Below are positions 43,240-52,936 of a DNA stretch of 64,000 nt, piece by piece. The notes beneath the pieces are model-generated. The model saw only the letters and a program-made list of their open reading frames with translations, had not been told where the DNA came from and searched no databases. A program made the translations under genes and the position numbers. This stretch comes from Betaproteobacteria bacterium GR16-43 (lineage in GTDB: Bacteria; Pseudomonadota; Gammaproteobacteria; Burkholderiales; Usitatibacteraceae), in the NCBI GenBank assembly GCA_001953215.1, contig CP019169.1, positions 4,464,001-4,528,000 of the forward strand. Direction: 5' to 3'. Within the stretch, counting starts at the first letter, position 1; the number at the start of each line of letters is the position of its first letter.

Positions 43240-43671
43240 ATGAAACGCGCCTCCCTCCTCGTGAATATCGGTCTCGCCGCGCTCGTGACAGGCAGCCTGG
43301 TCTACGCAGCGGTCGACAACGGCCCCCGCGCCACCCTCATGGCCCCGCGGGTCTACGACGCGGCACTGAAGCAGATCGAACGCGACGCCAACAAGGCCCG
43401 CATGCGCTGCGCCAGCCTCAACGATTACGAGGCCCGGGTGTGCGGCACGGAAACCGAGGCCAAGCGGAGAGTACAAGTCGCCGAGCTGGACGCCCGCTAC
43501 CTGGGCACCGTGACCGCCGCCTGGAACGCCCGTGCCGCCCGCCTCGACGCGGAGCACGAAGTCGAGCAGACCCGTTGCACGGCCTTCAGCGGCGAAGAGC
43601 GGGGAGCCTGCGAGAAGATCGCGAAGCACACGTATTCGGCCGCGGTCCAGGCATTGGGCAAGCCGGCCTGA
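43240..43671 (+). CDS. Small exported protein with repeated Cys pairs
   Basis: 143 residues from the ATG at 43240. Signal peptide or N-terminal anchor (LLVNIGLAALVTGSLVYAA). Two cysteine pairs: MRCASLNDYEARVCGTE and TRCTAFSGEERGACEKI, both spaced 11 residues apart, related to the motif in the small protein at 41816. Helical between. Probable periplasmic protein of unknown function. Confidence 0.65.
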   Translation: MKRASLLVNIGLAALVTGSLVYAAVDNGPRATLMAPRVYDAALKQIERDANKARMRCASLNDYEARVCGTETEAKRRVQVAELDARYLGTVTAAWNARAARLDAEHEVEQTRCTAFSGEERGACEKIAKHTYSAAVQALGKPA

Positions 43672-43711
43672 CTGCCATGAGACAGTTCAGCCTCGCCGCA
43701 AAGCGTTTCGA

Positions 43712-44074
43712 CTACCGGAAGGAATACCGGAAGACGACCGAATCGCGCCGCACCGAGATGTGCTCGGGCTTGAGGCCGCCGATTTCGGGCATCCAGTTGC
43801 GCGACGGGCGATACACCAACCGGCCGGCCTTGTAGTCGTAGCAGAGGTCCGTGGCTTCCGAAGCGCAGGTCGCCGAGCGGTCGCCCAGGTCCATGCCGGG
43901 AATGTCCGGCAGCGCGGCGCCCGGCGCGAGCGCAGCCGGGATGGAAACGACGGGAGTGCTGGTCGCCGCGGCCACGACGGCCTTCTGGCGGCTCTGGGGG
44001 TCGATTTCGAGGGCAAGCGCCTGGCTCCCGCTCACCGCGGCGGCAAAACCAACGACCATCGAAATGCGCTTCAT
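43712..44074 (-). CDS. Small exported protein
   Basis: 120 residues from the ATG at 44074 (GGCGAG just upstream). Signal peptide (ISMVVGFAAAVSGSQALA), then EIDPQSRQKAVVAAA, two cysteines (ATCASEATDLCYDY) and a C-terminal beta-like segment (VYRPSRNWMPEIGGLKPEHI, then VVFRYSFR). No family recognised. The last residues resemble an outer-membrane strand, but the protein is too short for a barrel. Confidence 0.6.
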   Translation of the reverse strand: MKRISMVVGFAAAVSGSQALALEIDPQSRQKAVVAAATSTPVVSIPAALAPGAALPDIPGMDLGDRSATCASEATDLCYDYKAGRLVYRPSRNWMPEIGGLKPEHISVRRDSVVFRYSFR

Positions 44075-44232
44075 CTCGCCCCCCCCGTGGAGGACATGCC
44101 GGTATATGGCATAGACCATCCTACTCGGCGCACGGTTCCCCGCTGTGCGGAATTCCACAGACCGCGAAGCTTATTTCGGGATATTCCGTCGCCGGCAAGC
44201 GACGCGCGCCGCTCGTCGCCAAAACGGCGCCG

Positions 44233-46155
44233 CTAGTCGTCCCCGGCGGTCGCGCGCAGCGCGAGGCGTTCCTCGTCCAGGAACGCGATCAGGTCGACTT
44301 CGGCCAGCGGCGGCTTGCAGAAATAGCCCTGGATCTGGTCGCAGCCTTCGCGCCGCAGCGTGTCGAACTGGCCCTGGTGCTCCACGCCCTCGGCCACCAC
44401 GTCCATGCGCAGGCTGTGCGCCATGGCGATCACGGCGCGCGTGATGGCCACGTCGTCGCCGTTGTGCGGCAGGTCGCGCACGAAGCTGCGATCGACCTTG
44501 AGGCTCTGGATCGGAAAGCGCTTCAACACGCCCAGCGAGGAGTAGCCGGTGCCGAAGTCGTCCATCGCGAGGCGGATGCCCATGGCCCGCAGGCGCTTCA
44601 TCGTCACCGTCGCGGCGTCGGGATCGCTCATCACCATGCTCTCGGTGATCTCGAGCTCGAGTCGCGCGGCGGGAAGTCCCGTGGTGCGCAGGATCGCCGC
44701 GAGTTGCTCGACCAGGTCGTCCTGGCGGAACTGGCGCGCCGAGAGGTTCACGGCCACCGGAACCGCGGGATAGCCCACGTCACTCCAGGACTTCGCCTGC
44801 CGGCAGGCCGCCGTGAGGATCCAGTAGCCCATGCCCACGATGAGCCCGGTCTCCTCGGCGAGCGAGATGAATTTTTCCGGCATCAACAGGCCGTGGCGCG
44901 GATGCTGCCAGCGCATCAGGGCTTCGACGCCCGCGATGCGTCCGCTGGCGAGGTTGATCTTCGGTTGGTAGTGCACGCGCAGCTCGCCGCGCTCCGCGGC
45001 GCGGCGCAGGTCGGCTTCCAGCTCCAGGCGGCCCACGCTGCGGTCGTCCTGCGCCTGCGCGTAGAAGCACGAGGCGCCCGGGTTCATTTCCTTGGCGCGA
45101 TACATCGCGGCATCCGCGTTGGCCACGAGCTCGAGCGCGTCGCGCGCATCGACCGGGTAGGTGCAGATGCCGATGCTGGCGGAGATGGCGAGCGAGTGGC
45201 CGTCCACTTCGAGCGGCGCGCCGAGCGCGGCGATCACCTTCTGCGCGACTTCCGTGAGGTCCTGCGGATGCTGGTAGTTCTCCACCAGCACCACGTATTC
45301 GTCTCCACCCAGGCGCGCCACGATGTCGCTGTCGCGCACGGCACCGGCAACCCGGCGCGCGGCGATCTGAAGGACGCGGTCACCGACCGGATGGCCGAGC
45401 GTGTCGTTGATGTTCTTGAACCGGTCCAGGTCCATGAAGAGCAGCGCCACCGGATACTTGTGGCGGGCGGCCTGCGCGAGCGCATGCTCGAGCGTCTCGC
45501 TGAAGAGGACGCGATTGGGCAGGCCGGTGAGCGAATCGTGCGTGGCCATGCGCTGGATCGTGCCGAGCGCGCTGCCCAGCTCGTCGTTGGTCCTGCGAAG
45601 GCGCATGCGCAGGTCGCTGATGCGCCCGCCGATGTAGCCGAAGGTCGGCAGCACGCACGCGAGTGCCAGCCACTGGAAGGCTTCCATCCAGACGTCCACG
45701 GTCTCGGGCTTGCGCCACATCGCGATGTTGATCACGCCCACGTAGCCCATGAGCATCACCATCGAGGCGACCACGTACTCGCGGACGCGGAAGCGGAAGG
45801 TGCCGAAGACGAGGATCACGAGGCAAAGCAGCAGCACCACCGCCCGCGCGCGATCGAAGCTGTACGCCGTGAACATGAGGATCACGGTACCCGCGAGCAT
45901 CTGGACCCAGGTGAGGCTGGGGTCCACGAACTGCAGGTTGTAGCCCGTCCGGAAGATCCAGTAGAAGGCGATGTTGTTCGCGATGATCGCCAGCGTGCAG
46001 AGCAGCACCGCGTCGCGCTGGATGAAGCCCGCGGCGTACGCGAACCACAGCAACGGGGCACAGACCATGTAGACGGAGGCGCCGAGCCAGAACCGGCGCA
46101 GTCGCACGCCCTGGAGGGCTCCGGTGTTTTCTAGTTGGAATGGGATGGCTGCCAT
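44233..46155 (-). CDS. Membrane GGDEF-EAL dual-domain c-di-GMP protein
   Basis: 640 residues. N-terminal membrane sensor (about six helices, residues 20-175, MASE2-like), GGDEF domain (~200-360: DSLTGLPNRVLF, DLDRFKNINDTLGH, active site GGDEY with the RDSD inhibitory site five residues earlier), EAL domain (~375-630: EALMRW, NLSARQF, EITESM, DDFGTGYSSL, KVDRSFVRDL, AEGVEH). All catalytic motifs of both domains look intact, although the last GGDEF residue is Tyr. It could synthesise and degrade c-di-GMP. The activity balance cannot be told from sequence. Confidence 0.92.
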   Translation of the reverse strand: MAAIPFQLENTGALQGVRLRRFWLGASVYMVCAPLLWFAYAAGFIQRDAVLLCTLAIIANNIAFYWIFRTGYNLQFVDPSLTWVQMLAGTVILMFTAYSFDRARAVVLLLCLVILVFGTFRFRVREYVVASMVMLMGYVGVINIAMWRKPETVDVWMEAFQWLALACVLPTFGYIGGRISDLRMRLRRTNDELGSALGTIQRMATHDSLTGLPNRVLFSETLEHALAQAARHKYPVALLFMDLDRFKNINDTLGHPVGDRVLQIAARRVAGAVRDSDIVARLGGDEYVVLVENYQHPQDLTEVAQKVIAALGAPLEVDGHSLAISASIGICTYPVDARDALELVANADAAMYRAKEMNPGASCFYAQAQDDRSVGRLELEADLRRAAERGELRVHYQPKINLASGRIAGVEALMRWQHPRHGLLMPEKFISLAEETGLIVGMGYWILTAACRQAKSWSDVGYPAVPVAVNLSARQFRQDDLVEQLAAILRTTGLPAARLELEITESMVMSDPDAATVTMKRLRAMGIRLAMDDFGTGYSSLGVLKRFPIQSLKVDRSFVRDLPHNGDDVAITRAVIAMAHSLRMDVVAEGVEHQGQFDTLRREGCDQIQGYFCKPPLAEVDLIAFLDEERLALRATAGDD

Positions 46156-46436
46156 GGCTGCGCGATTGTCGCTGCCAATTCGGCAAACCCTTCGTTAAGT
46201 GCGTCACAAAACGCACCCCTATCGGCGATTGCAATTGAAACCCGATCGCCGCGCGGGCTCGCGACGCATCGCGTTCGTTTCCGTTGTAGGGAAGGAGAGG
46301 CGCGGATTGTGCGTTCTCCTACTTTCGGATCCGGCCTTTCTCCACATACTAAATGGGAGATTCGTTCCAGACGAATCCAAACGCGCAGTGGATAGTACCT
46401 ACACCAACCAGGCACATTCGCCTGCAGGAGATCCAG
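46156..46436. other. 281-base spacer between divergent genes
   Basis: Separates the divergent GGDEF-EAL and small IYP-motif protein genes. Lower GC than its surroundings. No open frame here looks like a gene. It should hold the promoters of both genes but no clear -35/-10 pair was identified by eye. Confidence 0.5.
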
Positions 46437-46676
46437 ATGGAACCCCTGATGAACGAAGAGCGGCTCGGACACGAGTGCAACGCCCGCCAGATGATCGCCT
46501 CGGCACAATACTTCGTGCTGGGTTTCACGCCGGCCTACCTCGACTTCGGAACGCAGACGATCTATCCGACGTGCTGGAGCCCGATCCTCATCCCCGGCTT
46601 CGAGCGCGATGGATTCTTCTATACGCGCACCGCCGCGGCGAAGGCCGTCGTCGAATGGAGCCTGCCCCCCAACTGA
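46437..46676 (+). CDS. Small IYP/FYTR-motif protein 1
   Basis: 79 residues from the ATG at 46437, with CAGGAG upstream. No signal peptide. Key segment: [15 protein letters not shown]...[21 protein letters not shown] homologous arrangement (PAFFDMETFAIYPS...ISGFVRGGAFYTREAAARAV) occurs in the protein at 52241. No family known to me. Precedes aquaporin Z by 37 bases and could share a transcript. Confidence 0.65.
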   Translation: MEPLMNEERLGHECNARQMIASAQYFVLGFTPAYLDFGTQTIYPTCWSPILIPGFERDGFFYTRTAAAKAVVEWSLPPN

Positions 46677-46713
46677 GCTAGAGTGGGGCTCCCCGGAGAA
46701 CGGAGGCGGCCCC

Positions 46714-47430
46714 ATGAACAAGTACGGTGCGGAGTTCCTTGGAACGCTCTGGCTCGTCCTCGGCGGTTGCGGCAGCGCGGTGCTCGCGGCCACTTTTCCA
46801 GGCGTCGGAATCGGCCTGCACGGCGTCTCCCTCGCCTTCGGCCTCACGGTCGTCACCATGGCCTACGCCATCGGCCACATTTCCGGCTGTCACCTGAATC
46901 CCGCGGTCTCGATCGGCCTCTGGGCCGGCGGCCGCTTCCCGGCGAACCAGCTCGTGCCCTACATCGTGGCGCAGGTCCTCGGCGCGATCGCAGCGGGCGC
47001 GGTCCTCTACACCATCGCCAGCGGCGCCGTCGGCTTCGATGCCGCGAAGGGTTTCGCCTCGAACGGCTACGGAGCCCATTCGCCCGGCGGCTACACGTTC
47101 ATGGCGGCGCTGGTGTGCGAGGTCGTGATGACCGCGTTCTTCCTGTTCGTGATCATGGGAGCCACGCATGGTCGCGCGCCGGCGGGTTTCGCTCCGCTCG
47201 CGATCGGCCTGTGCCTCACGCTGATCCATCTCGTGAGCATCCCCGTCACCAACACGTCGGTGAATCCGGCTCGCAGCACGGGCGTGGCCGTCTTCGCCGG
47301 CGGCTGGGCCGTCGAGCAGCTCTGGCTCTTCTGGGTCGCGCCGATCCTGGGCGGCGTGGCGGGGGCGATCGCCTACCGCTTCGTCACGAGCGAAGACCCT
47401 TCGCCCGCGCCGATCGTCGGCAAGAACTAG
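46714..47430 (+). CDS. aqpZ: Aquaporin Z
   Basis: 238 residues, six membrane helices plus two half-helices with the NPA motifs HLNPAVS and SVNPARS. The second NPA is followed by Arg of the selectivity filter; SGCH before the first NPA and the TNTS region match AqpZ rather than glycerol facilitators. GGAGG precedes the ATG. It passes water through the inner membrane. Its TAG stop overlaps the convergent kinase stop in a shared CTAG. Confidence 0.95.
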   Translation: MNKYGAEFLGTLWLVLGGCGSAVLAATFPGVGIGLHGVSLAFGLTVVTMAYAIGHISGCHLNPAVSIGLWAGGRFPANQLVPYIVAQVLGAIAAGAVLYTIASGAVGFDAAKGFASNGYGAHSPGGYTFMAALVCEVVMTAFFLFVIMGATHGRAPAGFAPLAIGLCLTLIHLVSIPVTNTSVNPARSTGVAVFAGGWAVEQLWLFWVAPILGGVAGAIAYRFVTSEDPSPAPIVGKN

Positions 47431-50033
47431 ACGTCGGCGCCGCTCAGCAGCCGATCGAGCACCCGCGCGTATTCGTCGACGGTCCCGGGCTTGAAGATGA
47501 CGCCGCGCACGCCGCATGCGCGAGCACGCTCTTCGTCCTCGTGCCGCACATACCCGGAGGCGAGGACGACGGGAATGCCCGGGCGAATCGCCAGGATCGC
47601 GCTCGCGAACTCGAAGCCGGACATGCCGGGCATCGCCAGGTCGGTGATGACCGCGTCGAATTCAGCCGGCCTCTCGCGGAATTCCTCGAGGGCTTCCTCG
47701 ACGTTGGTCTTTCCGGTGACCTCGTAGCCGAGGCGCTTGAGCACGTAGCCCGCCAGGAAGACCAGGTCCACCTCGTCATCGACGAAGAGGATCCGCTGTC
47801 CCCGCCCCTTCGGCATCGCGGCGTCCGCGGCGGTCTCGCGATGTCCCTGTGACTCGACCACGGGAAAGTAGAGGTGGAAGCGCGTTCCCTTGCCGACCTG
47901 GCTGTAGACGGTGATCGCGCCCCCCGCCTTCTTCATGATGCCGTGGATGATCGACAGGCCGAGGCCCGTGCCCTTCCCGACCGGCTTCGTCGTGAAGAAC
48001 GGATCGAAGATGCGTGCCTGCGTAGCCGCATCGATTCCGGACCCGTCGTCGCTCACGGTGAGGCGCACGAAGCCCTTGCCTCCATGCCCGGCCGGAAGCA
48101 CGGCCACCTGTTCATCGCTGCGCACGAGCTCCAGCCGCAGCTCGATGGTGCCGGGCTCCGCGCCGATCGCATAGGCCGCGTTGGCCAGGAGGTTGACGAC
48201 GATCTGGTAGAGCTCCGTCGGATCGGCGTCGACCTCGGGCAAGCCCGGCGGGAATTGCGTGCGGATCCCGATCGTCGCCGGAAGCGTCGCGCGCACCAGC
48301 TTGAGCGCATCGTCGATCGCGTCCTCGAGGTGCAGGCGCAGCGTGCCGCGTTCCTCGTGGGGCCGGCTGAACACGAGGATGCGATGCACGAGATCGGAGG
48401 CCCGCGCCGCCGCGCCCGCGATCCCGGCGAGGCTCGCCTGGGCCGGATGGTCGGGCGGCAGCTCGTCCCTCGCCTTGGCGGCGAAGCCGCGGATGGCCGG
48501 AAGGATGTTGTTGAAGTCGTGCGCGATGCCGCCCGCGAGCGTGCCGAGCGCGTCCATGCGTTCCGTTCGCTGCAACAGCGCCTCCGTGCGCTTTTGCTCG
48601 GTGAGGTCGTTCACGAGCACGAAGGCGCCGCGCACGCGCCCGTTGGCATCCAGCTCGGGAACGATGGAGCCGCCCGAGACGCGCTTCTCGCCGTCCGGGG
48701 CGGTGAGCGTGTGTTCGAACTGGACTGCCTGTCCGGCCAGGGCGGCGGCGATGCGCGGTTCGATCACCTTGTAGTTGTCGGCGCCGACGACGTCCCCGAT
48801 CGTCCGGCCGACAACCTCCTGCGCGGTGCTTCCCCATGCGACGGCATAGGCCTTGTTGACGTAGCGCAGCCGGCCGTCCTCGCCCACGTGCGCGATGAGC
48901 GCCGGAAGCGCATCCGTGACCAACCGCAGCTGGGCTTCGCTCTCGCGCAGCGCCCGGTGGCCGCGCTCCACTTCTTCCGTCCGCTCGCGCACGCGCGCCT
49001 CGAGCGAATCGTTCAACTCCCGCAACGCCGCGTCCGCGCGCCGGCGCCCCGCGAAGTCGCGGTGGACCACGAACATGGCCGCGAAGATGAACAGGAACGC
49101 GAGCGCGCCGCCGAACATGATCGCGCTGCGGGTCATCGCAGCATACCGGTCGACCCCGCGCTCACGCTCTTGCTGGATCGCGTCCTCGGCCTCCTCCATC
49201 TCCCGGGTGACGCTGCGCATCGCATCGACGAGTTGCTTGCCCTCGCCGGTGCCGATGGCGGCGCTGGCCTGCGCGAACGAGCGACGGCGCAACTCGATGT
49301 ACTCCCGTCCGACCTGGATTCGCCGCACGGCGAGCGCCTCGAGCTTGTCGACCTGGGCCCGGTCGTCCGCGCCTCCCGTGGGCAGCCCCCGGAGGCGGGC
49401 GAGCTCGGCGCGAACCACCAGCGCCGCGTCCTCGAACGTGACGACATGGGCCTCCGAGCCCGTGATCACGAAGCGCCCCGCCCCGGTCTCGATGTCGCGC
49501 ATCCCGACCATCACCGCCTTGATCGCGTCGATCCTCGCTTCGGACCGCCGGACCGCGGCGGTGCCCGCGCTCTGCTGGGAGACGCTGTAGTAGGCCAGCC
49601 CCACGGCAGCGAACATCACCAGGAGCGCCACCGCGAAGACGACCTGCACTTTCCATTCGATCGCCACCGGTTCGGCCCCGGGCTCCGGCACGCGCGAGCG
49701 ATGCAGCGACTCGGACAGGGCGCTCACCACGACGCCCATCACGATCATGGCGAACCAGGCCACCCGCTGCCCCGGCTGCGCGATATCGAAGGTGTACCTC
49801 GGCGGGAGGATGAGGTAGGCCGCGCCGAGCGCCGCAAGGGCCGTGGCGAGGAGGCCGGGCTTGAGGCCCCCGACGTACGCGCTGACCACGATCGGCAACA
49901 GGAGCGCGATCAGGATGGGACTGTCGCCAAGCCAGGGATCGGCAGCCACGCGCAAGCCGATCATCATCCCGGTGAGCGTGAGCGCCAGGAAGTAAGCGGC
50001 GGGACCATCCAGTCTGAGCGAGCGGCGTTCCAC
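47427..50033 (-). CDS. Hybrid sensor histidine kinase (CHASE3-like, PAS, HisKA, HATPase, receiver)
   Basis: 868 residues from a GTG at 50033 that has AAGGGGG 5 bases before it; an ATG at 50069 has no ribosome site. Order: DUF4118-like membrane segments (~15-110), another TM, a CHASE3-like periplasmic helical domain (~165-310), TM, PAS (~370-490), HisKA with [12 protein letters not shown], HATPase with [18 protein letters not shown] and [10 protein letters not shown], and a C-terminal receiver with the phospho-acceptor aspartate in [14 protein letters not shown]. An internal phosphorelay or self-inhibition is expected. No output regulator adjacent. Confidence 0.9.
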   Translation of the reverse strand: MERRSLRLDGPAAYFLALTLTGMMIGLRVAADPWLGDSPILIALLLPIVVSAYVGGLKPGLLATALAALGAAYLILPPRYTFDIAQPGQRVAWFAMIVMGVVVSALSESLHRSRVPEPGAEPVAIEWKVQVVFAVALLVMFAAVGLAYYSVSQQSAGTAAVRRSEARIDAIKAVMVGMRDIETGAGRFVITGSEAHVVTFEDAALVVRAELARLRGLPTGGADDRAQVDKLEALAVRRIQVGREYIELRRRSFAQASAAIGTGEGKQLVDAMRSVTREMEEAEDAIQQERERGVDRYAAMTRSAIMFGGALAFLFIFAAMFVVHRDFAGRRRADAALRELNDSLEARVRERTEEVERGHRALRESEAQLRLVTDALPALIAHVGEDGRLRYVNKAYAVAWGSTAQEVVGRTIGDVVGADNYKVIEPRIAAALAGQAVQFEHTLTAPDGEKRVSGGSIVPELDANGRVRGAFVLVNDLTEQKRTEALLQRTERMDALGTLAGGIAHDFNNILPAIRGFAAKARDELPPDHPAQASLAGIAGAAARASDLVHRILVFSRPHEERGTLRLHLEDAIDDALKLVRATLPATIGIRTQFPPGLPEVDADPTELYQIVVNLLANAAYAIGAEPGTIELRLELVRSDEQVAVLPAGHGGKGFVRLTVSDDGSGIDAATQARIFDPFFTTKPVGKGTGLGLSIIHGIMKKAGGAITVYSQVGKGTRFHLYFPVVESQGHRETAADAAMPKGRGQRILFVDDEVDLVFLAGYVLKRLGYEVTGKTNVEEALEEFRERPAEFDAVITDLAMPGMSGFEFASAILAIRPGIPVVLASGYVRHEDEERARACGVRGVIFKPGTVDEYARVLDRLLSGADV

Positions 50034-50126
50034 GTTCCCCCTTTGCGATACGGGGTTAACTGATGGCAATCATGAACCATTGGCAGCCCGCCTGCTTGGC
50101 GCCTCCACGGCGGACTAAAATGCGGC

Positions 50127-51194
50127 ATGCCCGCCCAAGCGATCCAGTTCTGCACGAGCCATGACGGCACGCGCATCGCCTATGCCGTGAGCGGGAGCGG
50201 GCCCGCCCTCGTCCGCGCGCCGCACTGGCTCACGCACCTCGAGTACGAGTTCTCGAATCCACTCTGGCGGCCGTGGATCGAAGCCCTCGCCAACGGCCGC
50301 CACCTGCTGCGCATGGACGCGCGCGCCTGCGGCCTCTCGGACCGCGGCGTGCCCGATCTCTCGTTCGCCCAGTCGCCGCGCGACCTCGAAGCCGCCGTCG
50401 ATGCCGCGGGCTTCGAGGCCTTCACGCTCTTCGGGCACTCGCAGGGTGCCGCCATCGCGATCGAATACGCGGCCCGCCATCCCGGGCGCGTCGAGAAACT
50501 CGTGATCCTCGGGGGCTATGCACGCGGCGTGAAACGGCGTGGCTACCCGCCGGAGCGCGTCGCCGAGTTCGACGCACTCGCGCAGCTCGTGGAGGCGGGC
50601 TGGGGCCGGGACGACCCCACGTACCGCAACCTCTTCTCGATGCAGTTCATGCCCGGTGCGACACTGGAGCAGATCAACAGGATGAGCGAGGTCCAGCGCG
50701 CCTCCAGCACGCCACGGGATGCCGCGCGGCTGGTGCGCAGCTACTACGAGATCGACGTGACCGCATCGGCGCCGGAGGTGAAATGCCCGACCCTCGTGCT
50801 GCATGCGCGCAACGACCGGCGCGTGCCCTTCGAGGAAGGACGGCTCATCGCGAGCCTCATTCCCTCGGCGCGACTGATCCCGCTCGAGACCGACAACCAC
50901 ATCCTGCTTCCCCAGGAACCCGCCTTCGCGCAGTTCTTCGAGGCCCTCCAGGCTTTCGCACCGGCCGCCGCCACGGATGCGGCGCGCAGTCCCTTCCCCG
51001 CGCTCACGAAGCGCGAGGCCGAGGTCCTCGATCACATCGCCCGCGGCCAGGACAACGCGCAGATCGCCGCGCACCTGGACCTCTCCGAGAAGACCGTGCG
51101 CAACAACATCACGAGCATCTTCGACAAGCTGGGCGTGGAGAACCGCTCGCAGGCGATCGTGCTGGCGCGCGAGAGCGGCCTCGGCAGGACCTGA
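50127..51194 (+). CDS. Alpha/beta hydrolase-LuxR fusion regulator
   Basis: 355 residues. Residues ~8-275 are an alpha/beta hydrolase with nucleophile elbow GHSQGAA, acid in VLHARNDRRVPFE and histidine in ETDNHILLP: triad intact. Residues ~290-350 are a LuxR-type helix-turn-helix (LTKREAEVLDHIARGQDNAQ, then LSEKTVRNNITSIFDKLGV). Fusions of this kind could sense or hydrolyse a small ester or lactone and change transcription. No target identified; the divergent neighbour is a sensor kinase. Followed by an intrinsic terminator. Confidence 0.88.
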   Translation: MPAQAIQFCTSHDGTRIAYAVSGSGPALVRAPHWLTHLEYEFSNPLWRPWIEALANGRHLLRMDARACGLSDRGVPDLSFAQSPRDLEAAVDAAGFEAFTLFGHSQGAAIAIEYAARHPGRVEKLVILGGYARGVKRRGYPPERVAEFDALAQLVEAGWGRDDPTYRNLFSMQFMPGATLEQINRMSEVQRASSTPRDAARLVRSYYEIDVTASAPEVKCPTLVLHARNDRRVPFEEGRLIASLIPSARLIPLETDNHILLPQEPAFAQFFEALQAFAPAAATDAARSPFPALTKREAEVLDHIARGQDNAQIAAHLDLSEKTVRNNITSIFDKLGVENRSQAIVLARESGLGRT

Positions 51195-51200
51195 GCGGAT

Positions 51201-51224
51201 GCGGGACACCGGTCCCGCCTTTTT
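51201..51224 (+). terminator. Intrinsic terminator after the hydrolase-LuxR gene
   Basis: GCGGGAC (51201-51207), a 4-base loop, GTCCCGC (51212-51218), then a run of five T (51220-51224), six bases after the stop codon. Stem is GC-rich and followed by U-tract, the classic rho-independent layout. Confidence 0.85.
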
Positions 51225-51317
51225 GGACGTCCGATCAAGAAACCGGGACGTTGGGCCCATGACCGCAGGCCCCCGAGCGGCGCATCGTGGAGCCTTCCCA
51301 AATAGCGGATGCCTTCC

Positions 51318-52070
51318 ATGACTCGCCTGCTCACCCTGCTCTACAGCGTCGCTTCCTACACCACGTTCCTGGCCTCGTTCCTTTACGCCGTCGCGTGGCT
51401 GGGCGGCTTCCTCGTTCCCAAGACCATCGACAGCGGCCCGGCCTCGCCCGTGGTCGAAGCGGTCGTCGTGAATCTCCTGCTGCTCTCCGCCTTCGCGATC
51501 CAGCACAGCGTGATGGCCCGTCCCGCGTTCAAGCGCTGGTGGATGCAATACGTCTCGCGCCCCGTCGAGCGTTCGACGTACGTGCTCCTCGCCAGCATCC
51601 TGCTCTTCGCGATCTGCTTCGGCTGGCGCGCGATGCCCGACATCGTCTGGCAGGCGCAAGGCGGCGCGGCGATCGCCCTCGCCGCGATCTGCGCGGCCGG
51701 CTGGCTCACCGTGCTGTTCTCCACGTTCATGATCAACCACTTCGAGCTCTTCGGCCTGCGCCAGGCGTGGCTGTACGCGCGCGAGCAATCGTGGTCGGCG
51801 CCGCGCTACGTCGAACGGTTCTTCTACCGCTTCGTGCGCCATCCGCTGATGCTGGGCTTCCTCATCGCGTTCTGGGCCGCGCCCACGATGAGCGTGGGGC
51901 ATCTCCTGTTCGCCGCGGTGACCACGGCGTACATCCTCATCGCGCTGCAACTGGAAGAGCGCGACCTGCTGAAGGAGCACGGTGCTTCGTACGCCTCCTA
52001 CCGCGAGCGCGTCCCGATGCTGATCCCCGGCACGAAGCTCGGCCGCAAGCGGGGGGCCGTTCGGGCCTGA
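51318..52070 (+). CDS. mddA: Probable methanethiol S-methyltransferase (NnrU/ICMT-like membrane protein)
   Basis: 250 residues from the ATG at 51318; an ATG at 51309 adds three residues. Five to six membrane helices and characteristic MddA signatures remembered from the family: VPKTIDSGPASP, AIQHSVMARPAFKRWW, ERSTYVLLASILLF, STFMINHFELFGLRQ, VRHPLMLGFLIAFWAAPTMS, LEERDLLKEHG, RVPMLIP. MddA converts methanethiol to dimethyl sulfide with S-adenosylmethionine. Stand-alone gene between a terminator and a small protein. Confidence 0.8.
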   Translation: MTRLLTLLYSVASYTTFLASFLYAVAWLGGFLVPKTIDSGPASPVVEAVVVNLLLLSAFAIQHSVMARPAFKRWWMQYVSRPVERSTYVLLASILLFAICFGWRAMPDIVWQAQGGAAIALAAICAAGWLTVLFSTFMINHFELFGLRQAWLYAREQSWSAPRYVERFFYRFVRHPLMLGFLIAFWAAPTMSVGHLLFAAVTTAYILIALQLEERDLLKEHGASYASYRERVPMLIPGTKLGRKRGAVRA

Positions 52071-52240
52071 GGTGTGACGTAACGCACGTTTGCAGTGTGT
52101 ATTTGTGAGGCTGGAACCGCCTCCGGTGGCAACGGAAACAATGGCGGTTTCGGCAGCAACGGGAATCGGCGATTTCGACATTCCCGTGACAACGGGCGGG
52201 AGTCCAATGTCTCCATCGAATACGAAGCGATGGAACGACC

Positions 52241-52591
52241 ATGAACGAACCCCTCGTCAACCCGATGGACCAGAGGCTGCTCCTGCTGGAGAACGCGACC
52301 TACGGAGGCACCGGCGGTGTCAGCCGCGTGGCCGAACCCCACGGCTTCCGTCCCGCGTTCTTCGACATGGAGACGTTCGCCATCTATCCGTCGCGGTTCT
52401 GCAACGGGGCGCCCGCGCCCTTCCATATCCTCGACGGCTTGCCCGACGAAGTCGTGATCGAGCGCCACGTTTCCGGCCGCGTGGTCTGCGCCAAGCCCAC
52501 GATCATCTCGGGCTTCGTGCGCGGGGGTGCCTTCTACACGCGGGAAGCGGCGGCACGCGCCGTCGCGGGCAGACCGGCCGACGCGAACTGA
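52241..52591 (+). CDS. Small IYP/FYTR-motif protein 2
   Basis: 116 residues, no signal peptide. The segment PAFFDMETFAIYPSRF and the ending SGFVRGGAFYTREAAARAV match the 79-residue protein at 46437, but here a ~25-residue insertion (HILDGLPDEVVIERHVSGRV) separates the two motifs, and there is an extra N-terminal helical region. Unknown function. Preceded by a 170-base spacer with no gene. Confidence 0.65.
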   Translation: MNEPLVNPMDQRLLLLENATYGGTGGVSRVAEPHGFRPAFFDMETFAIYPSRFCNGAPAPFHILDGLPDEVVIERHVSGRVVCAKPTIISGFVRGGAFYTREAAARAVAGRPADAN

Positions 52592-52601
52592 CGGCCTTGC
52601 C

Positions 52602-52883
52602 TCAGGGCGCGGCGGAGGCCTTCGTGATCGCCGCGCAGACGTCCGTGGCGCTTCGCTTCGTCACGTAGCGGTGCCCCGAGCTCAGGGTGAGGATCGAGCG
52701 GAGGTCGCCCTGCTTGCTGTCCTTCACCGCCTCGATCTGCACGATGTGGTCGATGGAGAGGTGGAGCTGGATGGACCGCCGCGACTCGTACGTGACGACG
52801 CGCAGGCCTTCCTTGTCGCGTGAGTCGGCGGAGAAATCATTCTCCACGATGGCTACTTCTTCCAGGATGAATTTGGTCGTCAT
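52602..52883 (-). CDS. Small soluble hypothetical protein
   Basis: 93 residues, no signal or TM. Beta-rich beginning (TKFILEEVAIVENDF), a YESRRSIQLHLSIDHIVQIE strand-rich middle and a helical end (SATDVCAAITKASAAP). Ends 10 bases beyond the convergent IYP protein. Amino acid use is balanced, as in a real gene. No family recognised. Confidence 0.55.
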   Translation of the reverse strand: MTTKFILEEVAIVENDFSADSRDKEGLRVVTYESRRSIQLHLSIDHIVQIEAVKDSKQGDLRSILTLSSGHRYVTKRSATDVCAAITKASAAP

Positions 52884-52936
52884 GCGCCCAGCATAGGCCC
52901 CTCGCGCGCCGTCGACCGTGCGCTACCGCACGAACC

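Noticed and set aside
46199-46681. 160-codon plus-strand frame before aquaporin Z
   Set aside because: Arg-rich; overlaps the better-supported small protein at 46437 in another frame.
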